A stretch of DNA of 17,621 bases from Candidatus Zhuqueibacterota bacterium 4572_119 (lineage in GTDB: Bacteria; Zhuqueibacterota; Zhuqueibacteria; Thermofontimicrobiales; Thermofontimicrobiaceae), in the NCBI GenBank assembly GCA_002084535.1, contig NBLI01000003.1:1-17621 (forward strand), written 5' to 3'. Shown piece after piece: positions 1 through 8,784 of the stretch (position 1 is its first letter; the number at the start of each line of letters is the position of its first letter). The position numbers and the translations under genes are program-made. The notes beneath the pieces were generated by a model. The model was given only the letters and a program-made list of their open reading frames with translations, did no database searches and had not been told where the DNA came from.

Positions 1-690
1 AGTGTTAAAGTCTCTTCGATTTACTATAATGATGTGATAAAGGTTAAGCGTTTCGCGGGGAGTGAGACGGGTTATTCCAACAGTTTTAATGTTATTGGCG
101 GGAGCCTGGATCATTTTGATGTGAGTACTATTTCATCACCACAGGTATCAGGAGTTCCTTTTGCGGTTACAATCACAGCAAAAGACGCGGAAGGCAATGT
201 TGATTCTTCATTTACAGGAAGCGTGAGCTTGGCTGATCTTTCAAACTCCATCAGTCCGCAAAGCTCCGGCAGCTTTGTGAATGGTCGCTGGACAGGAGAT
301 TTAACCGTTACCACATCAAAGGTGAACAATAAAATATTTGTAAGCGGAAATAATAAAAACGGCTCATCAAACCCGTTCGATGTGAACGCCAATGTTTTGC
401 ATCATTTTGCTTTTGAAGAAATTCAGAGCCCGCAAATAGCTGGTAATTATTTTATATTGTCAATTTCGGCTCGCGATTCATTTGAAAATATTGTAACCGG
501 CTTTTCTTCTTTTATAAATTTGTCAGATTTATCAGGAACGGTGATTCCGCCAGCAACAACAAATTTTTCATCAGGAGAGTGGAGCGGAAATGTCAGAATA
601 ACCCGGAAGTATGAAAATAATCAAATTATCATAAATGAACCATCTTCAGGAATCGCGGACACAACAAACACTTTTAATGTTAAGCCGGAT
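1..690 (+). repeat. Tandem Ig-like protein repeats, type A
   Basis: Two full repeats of about 97 residues start at 106 (LDHFDVSTISSPQ) and 397 (LHHFAFEEIQSPQ), and the end of a third runs in from the left edge (NSFNVIGG, matching NPFDVNA and NTFNVKP at the ends of the others). The shared pattern is HF-x4-I-x-SPQ, then A-[KR]-D-x3-N, L-[AS]-DLS, and F-x2-G-x-W-[ST]-G. The repeats are clear in protein but diverged in DNA, so they are old duplications. More copies probably lie to the left. Confidence 0.85.
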
Positions 691-3600
691 GTTGTTAATC
701 ATGTTGTTATCAGGGATAATCCTGGAGGGCTTGGCGTTGAGGTCGGAGCGATGAGTTTTAATTTGAACGAACAAATCACGCTTTATGCCGGCGGATATGA
801 CGCGTGGGGAAATTATGTAAGAGAGGTGAGCGCTGATTGGAATGTGACCGGAAATCTTGACCCGCCTTCTCCGGTTCAGGGAACGGCTACAGTTTTTCAA
901 CCGTTAACCCCATATACGAGTGGAACAATCTCTGCCGACAGTATCAGTCTCGGCGCCGATTATACAGGAACCTTCACCGTGGCAAGCCTTGATTATATTT
1001 TAATAAGAGACGAAGCGGCCGGTCAGGGGAGTGTAGTGGAAAATTTGCAATTAGCTGCTGACGATTCTGCGCGATTTTATGCCGCGGCTTACGATGCTGG
1101 AAATAACTATCTTGGACCTGCTACTGTTACCTGGTCCAATGACGGCGATTTGCAGCCGGCAGTTTCAGGCTCGGACACGGTTTTTGTTTTTTATCCAACG
1201 AGCGCACCAACGAGCGGAAGGATTTCGGCGGTTTATGATGCCTCCATTAGCGATTGGACCGGAACGATTTCTGTTGTTCCCGGCTCACCATTTGGTGAAA
1301 TAGAGTTGCACCCGGAGCCGAAATTAATTTCAGCGCATCCGGATTCTTTTTCAACAATCACATCTGATATCATTTTGGATGCTGATGGGAATCCAATTTC
1401 TCAGGGTGAGTATTTTATTATAAGCACTAGCCTGGGAACGATTACAACGCCGGATGAAAAACCCGGGCTCGATGGACACTGGATTCAATCCAATATTAAT
1501 AATAAAATAGCATTTCAAATTAACGCTACAACAGAGGGTGGGACAGCCTTTATTCACGCGAACAGCGCCGGGGAAGGTAACGCGTTTGGCGACACGGTAC
1601 TAATAATTTCCAGCCTGGAAATCATAAGTGTTTCTACTGATATTGAAAAAGCAACTTTAGGACAAACGAATGTTCCGGTGCGCATGGTCGTAAAAAATAT
1701 CGGCACCCAGACTATTACAATTCAAAGCGCCGGGATTGATTTCACAGGACCTGGCCCGCTTTACAATGATGTTACAAACAAATTTAATATTACCCGCACA
1801 GATACTGAAATAGAAATTTTATCTCAAACTCAGGCGGTGTTAACATTTTTGGCTGATGTCCAACCGGATGCGCCAAATGAAAACATTACTATCGATGGCT
1901 TTATTATTGGAGATCTTGCAGGGAAATCTGTCAGTGATACTTCAGCCGCGAGCAATGATGAAATATTAATTCAATCTCCCCCTGTCCTGACATTGGAAAC
2001 GGTTGATACTTATATCGATACGGTTATTCAGGGAACAAATACAACAGTAACTGCATCTTACAGAAATGATGGCGATGCATCAGCCGTGATAAGTGGTGAT
2101 GGCCTAGCTTTTTGGGCTGTAAATTCAGGATTGGATGTTACAGATGAATATGGTCAGATAAACTTTCCCTCAAATCCTGACACAATAAAGGGACATAGTA
2201 CAGAAATTTACAGCTACACCGTTCAGGTTGGAGCAAGCGCAACCCTGGATTCAATTTCTTTGCGAGGGTCTTTGAATGGTTCAGATGTAAATACAGGAAA
2301 TGCCATCCCGCTGCAGTTGAGCCAGGATAATTATCATGGCTGGTGGGTGCGGCAGGCGTCAGACATAGAAATATTAGAATTTTCGGCTAGCCAGTCAACT
2401 GTAACAAAAGATCAGACTGAAGACTGGTTTTTGACGATGGTTGTTCAAAATTCAGGCGGAGTTGATTTGCGCCTTGATAGTGTTCGCGTTAATTTTTCAT
2501 TGGGTGGAAATGATATTTCCCATGAATATCAAATTATAGCGGCATCCGCTTTTGATCATAGCGGGGATGATACTTTGAGGGCGGGTGTTGCAGATACGCT
2601 AACAATAGTTGTCGATAGAACCGGCAGCACTTTGGGAACGGTGACCATTGAAGGGAGTGTTTACCTGGACGATTTGATTTCGGGGCAAGTTGTTAAAAGC
2701 AGCGCTACCGGGGTGATTGTTCAGGCAGAAGCTCAATTAATAATGGACTTCATCCATTTTTCCAGGACAGAGGTTACTACCGGACAAACGAGTCCGTGGC
2801 AAATTGTTGTTGGTTTGACAAATAACGGGGGCGGAGATATCGCGGTTGATTCAACGATAGTTGGAGAGTTTTTAACTTTCAAGAGTGATACAAGTTTTTC
2901 TTACTCAGCTGCCAATGGATTTCATACCACTGGAAATTTTATTCTAAAAAGTGGGAATTCTGACAGCCTGTTTTTTATAGTGGACACCACAGGCACGGTG
3001 GCAGGAAACCGGGTCGTCATTGTGGATGCTGTGGCGTGGGAAATAAACAGTCAGCGAGAGATTAGTGTTACTGACAGCGCGGAAATAAAAATTGAAAATC
3101 CATCGAATGTCAGATTAAAAGAAGTTAAAAACATTGCTTATAATTCCCCTTATGTAGATACTGACCAGCTATTTCAAATTCAGGCAATAGTGGAAAATGT
3201 TGGTGAAGACACGGCTGAAGAGATTATGCTGTCAATTTCAAGTGATAGTATGTCAATGATTATTACACAAACACAAACAATATCAGGAATAATCCAGGGA
3301 AATGCCGACACGGTTTTATTTGATATTCAGGCGTTTTCAAGCAGAATTTCAGAAGAAATATTCTCGATAAAAATAGATTCCGCGGTGGCAGAAAACACGC
3401 CTGAACCTGACAAAATATTAATATCAGCTCCCATTGATTCTGAAGCTGTCGCTCGAATTCAGGGCCCTGGAAAAATAAGCATCTCATCAATTTCAGGATC
3501 AGTAGATACTGTGCAGGCGCTTTCCAGGGAAACGTGGCAGATCTCAATCACTGTACGTAATGATGGCGAAGGCACGCTCACCCTGGGAAAACCGGCCGAT

Positions 3601-6600
3601 GGTGATATTGCTGTTTCAATAAATGATGAAATTCAGAATGATTATACAATCATTGCGCCGGAAGGATTCTATGGGATGGTTGACATGGACTTGTCTGCGG
3701 GAGAAGAGGGTGTTTTGATTTATGATGTTACCGGAACAGGATTTATGGGTGGGAATGCTTTATTCAAGGCGAGTCTGGCAGGATACTATCATAATAGTCT
3801 GGAGACATTTGAAGTAAGCGATTCTCTAAATGTATATGTTTCGCCTTCTGCGGATGTTTTTATTGTCAACACAAATCCTGTTTGCCTGAACATCGATCAA
3901 TTTGGGATTGGGCATGTAAACATCGGGCAGAAATTTTCAGTGACAGCGAAAATCAAAAATTCTGGCGCTGAGCAAGTTGATAATGTCATCGTGACCCTCG
4001 ACGCGGCTGGATATGTGATAGAGCCGGATACAATCGATTTTATAAGTCCGGGCGGAGATTCCACCGCGCAATTTTCGATAACGGCTTTGGTGATAAATGA
4101 GCAGGTCGAATTTATGGCGACAATTGAATCCGCAGCGGCACATGAAAGCGGATTGCCAGCTTCAATTGGCGCGGCTTCTGACTCTATTGCGGCTTTGAGA
4201 GTGCACTCTTCCGCGCGGTTGAAAATAGACGTCTCGCCATCTGATTCAATTTTTACCGCTGGAGAATTGGGTTGGTTGCGCCTGACAGTTACAAATTTAG
4301 GAACGGCAGAAGTTGATGAAAGCGGGCTCGTTTCCGTAAAGGTGCCAGCCGGATATTTGATTGCGAAGGGGGATGAATTTGTATCCGGGGATTCCTCAAG
4401 TTTCGTAATTGATGAGGAGCTTAGTTGGAACATTCTGCCGCCGGACTACGCCTCAGGTTATGATACGGTGATTGTTTGCTTATTTAAGCCACCATTGGAT
4501 AAAAACACAAATATCGTATCTTTGGTAGAAAATCCCTTTGTAGATCAAATTATAAAAACAGTCCCGTCAAACATTATTATAAACTCCTTTGAAATTGTTT
4601 CACCTGATGGCGCGATGGATGACACTGTTTCAACGAGTCAGGATTTTTATGTAAAAGTTCAGGCTTCAGTTTCAGAAAATCTGGATAATATTCAGGGTGA
4701 AATAATATTGCCAGATGGATTTGGTTTTGGTGTGGGAGAAGATGCTTCAAAGCCAATGCCACAAAATTATGAAACCTGGAAATTACGCGCCAGAGAGGGA
4801 CCAACGCCCGAGCCTGAAATTATAAAAATTATTGTAACCGGAGAAACAGACGGACAGGTAGAAACAGTAGTAGATAGTTTTGCTGTAACTGTCGTCAACC
4901 AGGCAGTGTTAGTGTTTGACGACATCTGGGTCTCCTGGCCATCTCAAACAGAAAATACTTTTTCTGCCGGACAGGAATTTGATCTGAGCGTTTTGGTAAA
5001 AAGTAAGAACGCGAATCAGGCGGATGTTAGCAGCAATGGTTCCTTGAGAATTAATTTTGGCTCTACCGGAATAACCACGCAAAATCCCTTAATAAAAGAT
5101 TTTGAGGTTGATGGAACCGTTGTTTGGAGGTTGAAAGCTCCTGATTTGGAAATGGGCGAACGGCCGCTCACGATATTTTTGGAATCAATTCCCGATGATG
5201 AAAACACTAATCAGCCAGCAGTTGTATGGGGTGAGCAGACACGGTATGACTTTTATGTGGAAACGGTATCCAGCGCGAATGTATCTGTAGAAAATTTCCG
5301 AATATTATCGCCCATTGGGGCTACAGATGAAGTGTTATCCACTCACCAAAGTTTTACTGTTGAAGCGATGGTATCCTGGCAAAATATATTAGAGAACCCA
5401 ACAATTACACTTATGCTGCCTGCTGGTTTCACGACTCAGGAATCGAACCCAAAACAGCCAGGCGGCACAGCTCAGCAAGGCGTAATTTCCTGGACAATAC
5501 AAACTCCTGGAGCGGCAACACAAAACCAGCCAATATGGATGGAGCTTTCAGCAGTCGACGCCAATAGCGGCAGTCCAGTTGTGCTCACATCAGACAGTAT
5601 AAAAGTAGATATTGTAAATCGGGCTGAAATACAATTAAACGCCCAGATTGTTTCTCCACAAAGCGCGTTGGACCAAATCGTTTCATTGGGTGATGAGTTT
5701 GTTATTAGCGCGTTTTTAACGAGCAGTGGTGATGCCGGAATTTTTGGTAGTTATAGCGCGACAATAACCCTTCCACAAGGGCTTGGGTATTCCATAAATC
5801 AAAGCATGACAAAAACAGCCTCTTATAATGAAGAATTAAGCTGGATCGTTAAAGCGCCATTTGGAGAGCGGGAGGCTGCCAATATTAATATTGAGATGAT
5901 TAGTCCGCCCCAGGATGAAAACACAAATACTGCCGTGGCATTGGACGCGATTATATCAAAAGTTGTTTCCATTCCCATCACAACCGAGGAAAAGAGTGTA
6001 GCCATAAAGGTGATAGACGATCCGGGAAGAAATACACTGGCTCGTGGTGATCAATCAGTGCCCATGATGTGTTTGCAATTATCTGTTTCCGGTGATGAAT
6101 ATTCGAACAATGTCTTGTTCTCTGGCGTAAAAGTAAAGTTAAAAGACAGGTTCGGTAATCTTCTGGAAAATCCACGAAACGCAATTTCAAAGTTATCCGT
6201 AGTGGATGGCACAGATGGTGAAAAAGTTTTTGCCCAGGTTTCGGATATACCATCAACAAACCCGATTAATATTAGCTTTTTTGCACTGGATACATTAAAA
6301 CCGGGAATATTAAACCTGGTCGATTTTAAACTGGATGTTGCTGAAAATGCCAGCGTTACTGACTTTTCACTGGCGATTGATTCGAGTTTGGCGTTTCAAA
6401 TGAGCGTTGAAGGTTCCGGGAGAACTCCAAAGGTTACCGATGACAGCGGGCAGGAACTCGATGCAATGAATCTGACATCTTTACCAGCAGTAATTGTGGA
6501 AGCAAGCTTGTCCCAATCTTTTAGCAACTATCCCAATCCTTTTGGAACACCGGCAAGACCAACGACTTTTTTTGTATATTACCTGGAACAGGATACCGAT

Positions 6601-6816
6601 GTAACGGTTAATATTTATACGCTTGTTGGTGAACTGGTTACTTCAAAATCCTATTCAATGAATCAGCCTCAGGGCAGAAAAGGGCTGCGTAATGGAGATA
6701 TTACCTGGGACGGCAGGAACGACAAAGGATACAAAGTTTTGAATGGTGTTTATATCGCCAGGATTTCAACGGGGGATGGCAAACAATCAATTAGAAAAAT
6801 TGCTGTTATTAAATAA
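1..6816 (+). CDS. Giant multi-repeat secreted/surface protein with T9SS-type C-terminal domain, 5' partial
   Basis: The reading frame is open from base 1 to the TAA at 6814-6816, about 2271 codons, so the true start lies left of the window. A GTG at 34 is in frame, but it falls inside the tail of an earlier repeat and is unlikely to be the start. Order of parts: Ig-like repeats of a first type (end of one copy at 1-105, then 106-396 and 397-690); two repeats of a second type (691-987, 988-1284); a single Ig-like segment (about 1285-1608); about twelve CARDB-like beta-sandwich repeats of 110-125 residues (about 1609-5990); a distinct segment (about 5991-6510); and a C-terminal FlgD-like domain with NYPNPF (about 6511-6813). 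CARDB and Ig repeats usually form extended extracellular stalks. The C-terminal domain is the kind used for type IX export and surface anchoring in FCB bacteria. No catalytic domain is visible. The next gene, 15 bases downstream, is a PorV-like barrel. The ligand and any N-terminal head domain are unknown. Confidence 0.9.
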   Translation, partial: SVKVSSIYYNDVIKVKRFAGSETGYSNSFNVIGGSLDHFDVSTISSPQVSGVPFAVTITAKDAEGNVDSSFTGSVSLADLSNSISPQSSGSFVNGRWTGDLTVTTSKVNNKIFVSGNNKNGSSNPFDVNANVLHHFAFEEIQSPQIAGNYFILSISARDSFENIVTGFSSFINLSDLSGTVIPPATTNFSSGEWSGNVRITRKYENNQIIINEPSSGIADTTNTFNVKPDVVNHVVIRDNPGGLGVEVGAMSFNLNEQITLYAGGYDAWGNYVREVSADWNVTGNLDPPSPVQGTATVFQPLTPYTSGTISADSISLGADYTGTFTVASLDYILIRDEAAGQGSVVENLQLAADDSARFYAAAYDAGNNYLGPATVTWSNDGDLQPAVSGSDTVFVFYPTSAPTSGRISAVYDASISDWTGTISVVPGSPFGEIELHPEPKLISAHPDSFSTITSDIILDADGNPISQGEYFIISTSLGTITTPDEKPGLDGHWIQSNINNKIAFQINATTEGGTAFIHANSAGEGNAFGDTVLIISSLEIISVSTDIEKATLGQTNVPVRMVVKNIGTQTITIQSAGIDFTGPGPLYNDVTNKFNITRTDTEIEILSQTQAVLTFLADVQPDAPNENITIDGFIIGDLAGKSVSDTSAASNDEILIQSPPVLTLETVDTYIDTVIQGTNTTVTASYRNDGDASAVISGDGLAFWAVNSGLDVTDEYGQINFPSNPDTIKGHSTEIYSYTVQVGASATLDSISLRGSLNGSDVNTGNAIPLQLSQDNYHGWWVRQASDIEILEFSASQSTVTKDQTEDWFLTMVVQNSGGVDLRLDSVRVNFSLGGNDISHEYQIIAASAFDHSGDDTLRAGVADTLTIVVDRTGSTLGTVTIEGSVYLDDLISGQVVKSSATGVIVQAEAQLIMDFIHFSRTEVTTGQTSPWQIVVGLTNNGGGDIAVDSTIVGEFLTFKSDTSFSYSAANGFHTTGNFILKSGNSDSLFFIVDTTGTVAGNRVVIVDAVAWEINSQREISVTDSAEIKIENPSNVRLKEVKNIAYNSPYVDTDQLFQIQAIVENVGEDTAEEIMLSISSDSMSMIITQTQTISGIIQGNADTVLFDIQAFSSRISEEIFSIKIDSAVAENTPEPDKILISAPIDSEAVARIQGPGKISISSISGSVDTVQALSRETWQISITVRNDGEGTLTLGKPADGDIAVSINDEIQNDYTIIAPEGFYGMVDMDLSAGEEGVLIYDVTGTGFMGGNALFKASLAGYYHNSLETFEVSDSLNVYVSPSADVFIVNTNPVCLNIDQFGIGHVNIGQKFSVTAKIKNSGAEQVDNVIVTLDAAGYVIEPDTIDFISPGGDSTAQFSITALVINEQVEFMATIESAAAHESGLPASIGAASDSIAALRVHSSARLKIDVSPSDSIFTAGELGWLRLTVTNLGTAEVDESGLVSVKVPAGYLIAKGDEFVSGDSSSFVIDEELSWNILPPDYASGYDTVIVCLFKPPLDKNTNIVSLVENPFVDQIIKTVPSNIIINSFEIVSPDGAMDDTVSTSQDFYVKVQASVSENLDNIQGEIILPDGFGFGVGEDASKPMPQNYETWKLRAREGPTPEPEIIKIIVTGETDGQVETVVDSFAVTVVNQAVLVFDDIWVSWPSQTENTFSAGQEFDLSVLVKSKNANQADVSSNGSLRINFGSTGITTQNPLIKDFEVDGTVVWRLKAPDLEMGERPLTIFLESIPDDENTNQPAVVWGEQTRYDFYVETVSSANVSVENFRILSPIGATDEVLSTHQSFTVEAMVSWQNILENPTITLMLPAGFTTQESNPKQPGGTAQQGVISWTIQTPGAATQNQPIWMELSAVDANSGSPVVLTSDSIKVDIVNRAEIQLNAQIVSPQSALDQIVSLGDEFVISAFLTSSGDAGIFGSYSATITLPQGLGYSINQSMTKTASYNEELSWIVKAPFGEREAANINIEMISPPQDENTNTAVALDAIISKVVSIPITTEEKSVAIKVIDDPGRNTLARGDQSVPMMCLQLSVSGDEYSNNVLFSGVKVKLKDRFGNLLENPRNAISKLSVVDGTDGEKVFAQVSDIPSTNPINISFFALDTLKPGILNLVDFKLDVAENASVTDFSLAIDSSLAFQMSVEGSGRTPKVTDDSGQELDAMNLTSLPAVIVEASLSQSFSNYPNPFGTPARPTTFFVYYLEQDTDVTVNIYTLVGELVTSKSYSMNQPQGRKGLRNGDITWDGRNDKGYKVLNGVYIARISTGDGKQSIRKIAVIK
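691..1284 (+). repeat. Tandem Ig-like protein repeats, type B
   Basis: Two copies of about 99 residues start at 691 and 988. They share an IRD opening followed by a G-rich turn, a [LF]YAxxYDAxxNY block, an aromatic-rich strand (W-x3-G-[ND]-L), TVFxPT-like residues, SGxISA, and a closing YTGT or WTGT. They differ from the type A copies just before them, so the protein is a mosaic of at least two separately duplicated domain families. Confidence 0.8.
1609..5990 (+). repeat. About twelve CARDB-like beta-sandwich repeats
   Basis: Repeat starts can be placed near 1618, 1987, 2365, 2737, 3106, 3472, 3853, 4216, 4573, 4906, 5278 and 5626, a spacing of 110-127 residues. The early copies share a TxGQT-like turn, a hydrophobic strand and an N-[DSVIN]-G turn (KNIG, RNDG, QNSGG, TNNGG, ENVG, RNDG, KNSG, TNLG), which is typical of CARDB adhesion modules. 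From about 4216 the copies change character: they carry LPxGF-like and W-x-[LIV]-x-[AP] strands, and three have a D-[KE]-NTN loop (4498-4512, 5197-5208, 5914-5925). Repeat boundaries are approximate. Confidence 0.75.
6511..6813 (+). other. FlgD-like / T9SS-type C-terminal sorting domain
   Basis: The last ~100 residues hold NYPNPF, a VTVNIYTLVGELV strand, a WDGRNDKG turn and NGVYIARI before a basic C-terminal strand ending IAVIK. This is the usual layout of the FlgD-Ig-like C-terminal domain on secreted FCB proteins (compare Por-secretion tails). In Bacteroidota such domains are recognised by the PorV shuttle and the type IX translocon. Here that role is inferred from the motif and the adjacent PorV-like gene. 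Confidence 0.8.
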
Positions 6817-6831
6817 GGCAGGGTAAGAATA

Positions 6832-8760
6832 ATGAAATTAATAAAGCTCACAAATAGTGTGTTACTTTTTATGCTGATAGCAGTCTCTTCTGTTTTTGGA
6901 GAAAATGACGGATCAGCGGGCACGCACCATAATTTTAGTCATGGAGTTGGCGCCAGAGCACTTGCCCTTGGAAATGCTTATGTTGCTCTACCTTTTGACG
7001 CGACCGCGATATACTGGAATCCCTCGGGATTGGATCACATTCAGTACAAAAGCGCGACAACATTTTATACAAACTGGCTCGGCGGCACTTCCTACTATTT
7101 CCTGGGATATGTTCATCCAACCATTAGCATCGGTTCTTTTGGAGTTGGAATAATGGGCTATAGCATCGATGGTATTGAAAAAACAGACGATTATAATTTT
7201 CCCGAAGGTACGTCTTCTGTCTCTGAACAAATGTTTCTTTTTTCTTATGGTAAACAGTTACCCTGGAATTTATCAGTTGGTATTAACTTGAAAATTCAGC
7301 ACCAAAATTTGCTTGGATTTGGGGCAACAGGAGTTGGAACCGACGTTGGTGTGCTGTATCGACCGGACTTTACCCATTCTTTATTAAGCGGATTGTCTGT
7401 TGGTGTTATGATTCAAAATTTGGTTGGACCCCGGCTTAAGGCTGATGTTGATACCGATGTATTACCTGTTAACATGAAACTTGGAGTTGCTAAACCAATT
7501 TTAAAAAATGAGTGGGGACCGGCGTTGACTGTTTTTTTTGATATTGAGCAAGGACAAAGAGCTCCTTTTAAATATCACGCGGGAACAGAATATGTTTTTC
7601 AGAATATGGCAATGCTGCGTGTTGGGATGAATAATAGCCAGCTATCGTTTGGAGCGGGCGCGAAGTTTGAACAATTTCATCTGGATTATTCCTATGGGAA
7701 GTTTGCCGAACACGAGCTGAGCGCGAGTCACAGAATTTCGTTCACGGTTAATTTTGGAAAAAACAAAAAAGATTTAATCCGAATCGCTGAAGAAAGACGC
7801 TTGCTGGAAATTCGAGAAAAAGTTGATCAGGAACTTTACATGGAAAGGCAACAAAAAATTGCAGCAGCACTTGAAGAAGGAAAAGCTTATCTTGAAGCAG
7901 AAGATTATGCAAGGGCGATTCGGGAGTTTAATTTTATTATCAAGTTTGAGGGTGAATTGCCGGGTGATCTGATTGTTGAAGAAGCTAAAGGACAGCTCAA
8001 GGTTGCCGAACAAAAAAGTTATGATCAGCTCGAGCAAAATATCAAAGAAACCCAGGCGAGGGATGCCCAGGAAAAAAGAAGAAGTGAAGAAAAATTTCGC
8101 CTAAATCAACTCCACGCCCAGGCGCTGGCATATTTTGAAAAAGAAGATTATGAACGCGCGATTCGTGAATGGAAAAAAATGCTGGAGATTTCACCTGACA
8201 ATCCTTTGGCAAATGAGCATATCGCCAAAGCAGAAGCAGACCTTGAGCGAAAATTGCTTTCACTGATTAACCGAGCTGATCAACTGGCACGGCAGGGAAA
8301 TTGGTATTCAGCAATACGCATCCTGGATAGCGCGCGCAGATTAAATCCTGATGAGAGCAAGGTTCGGATGATCGATCAAAAAGTGGCTCAATATGACAAG
8401 AGGTTAAACTTTGATGAATTGTATCAGCAGGGCTATCGGTATTACCGCATGAAAGATTTTCAGAATGCCATGAATTCTTTTGAAAAAGCGTTGTCATATG
8501 AGCCAAACAACCAGAAGGTGAGCAAGGCGTTCTTTGATGCCAAAGCCAGGGCAAATGCTAAAAAAGAAACATTGGTCGGTGAGTCCAGAAATGAATATAT
8601 GAGAGGAATCCGATTATTCCGGGAGGGCAAATTTGAAGACGCGCTGACCGTTTGGGAAGAATTACAGAAAACTCTACCCTACAATAAGTATATTTTAGAC
8701 AGTATTGATATGGCGCGCGAAAAACTTGAACAGCTAAATAGAAGCCCAAGACAGCCATAG
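6832..8760 (+). CDS. PorV/UPF0164-like outer-membrane barrel fused to periplasmic TPR tail
   Basis: The 642-residue protein starts with a signal peptide (hydrophobic 8-20, likely cleavage after G23). Residues 35-310 resemble the PorV/PorQ (UPF0164) outer-membrane beta-barrel family: GARALALGNAY at 40-50, then D56-ATAIYWNPSGL-67, followed by alternating amphipathic strands. PorV carries type IX substrates with a C-terminal sorting domain from the translocon to the surface. After the barrel comes a charged helix or coiled coil (311-345), then TPR-like helix pairs near 344-375, 425-458, 475-508, 527-560 and 585-618. The best is ALAYFEKEDYERAIREW near 431-447 with a P-D-N turn. A tail after the last strand should lie in the periplasm. 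The gap from the giant substrate gene is 15 bases with only a weak purine-rich RBS (cagggtaag), so co-expression is likely. Standard PorV lacks a TPR extension, so this could be a family variant that bridges to the inner membrane. Barrel confidence is high; the exact T9SS role is inferred. Confidence 0.85.
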   Translation: MKLIKLTNSVLLFMLIAVSSVFGENDGSAGTHHNFSHGVGARALALGNAYVALPFDATAIYWNPSGLDHIQYKSATTFYTNWLGGTSYYFLGYVHPTISIGSFGVGIMGYSIDGIEKTDDYNFPEGTSSVSEQMFLFSYGKQLPWNLSVGINLKIQHQNLLGFGATGVGTDVGVLYRPDFTHSLLSGLSVGVMIQNLVGPRLKADVDTDVLPVNMKLGVAKPILKNEWGPALTVFFDIEQGQRAPFKYHAGTEYVFQNMAMLRVGMNNSQLSFGAGAKFEQFHLDYSYGKFAEHELSASHRISFTVNFGKNKKDLIRIAEERRLLEIREKVDQELYMERQQKIAAALEEGKAYLEAEDYARAIREFNFIIKFEGELPGDLIVEEAKGQLKVAEQKSYDQLEQNIKETQARDAQEKRRSEEKFRLNQLHAQALAYFEKEDYERAIREWKKMLEISPDNPLANEHIAKAEADLERKLLSLINRADQLARQGNWYSAIRILDSARRLNPDESKVRMIDQKVAQYDKRLNFDELYQQGYRYYRMKDFQNAMNSFEKALSYEPNNQKVSKAFFDAKARANAKKETLVGESRNEYMRGIRLFREGKFEDALTVWEELQKTLPYNKYILDSIDMAREKLEQLNRSPRQP

Positions 8761-8784
8761 AGATTTAAGTTTGAGGAAAACCGA

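Noticed and set aside
34..36. GTG as the start of the giant protein gene
   Set aside because: The frame is open to base 1 and the codons before it belong to the end of a preceding repeat; there is no RBS in front of it.
3897..4433. Open frame of 178 codons on the - strand
   Set aside because: It lies wholly within the giant secreted-protein gene, which has clear repeats in the + frame; the - product has no recognisable domain or RBS.
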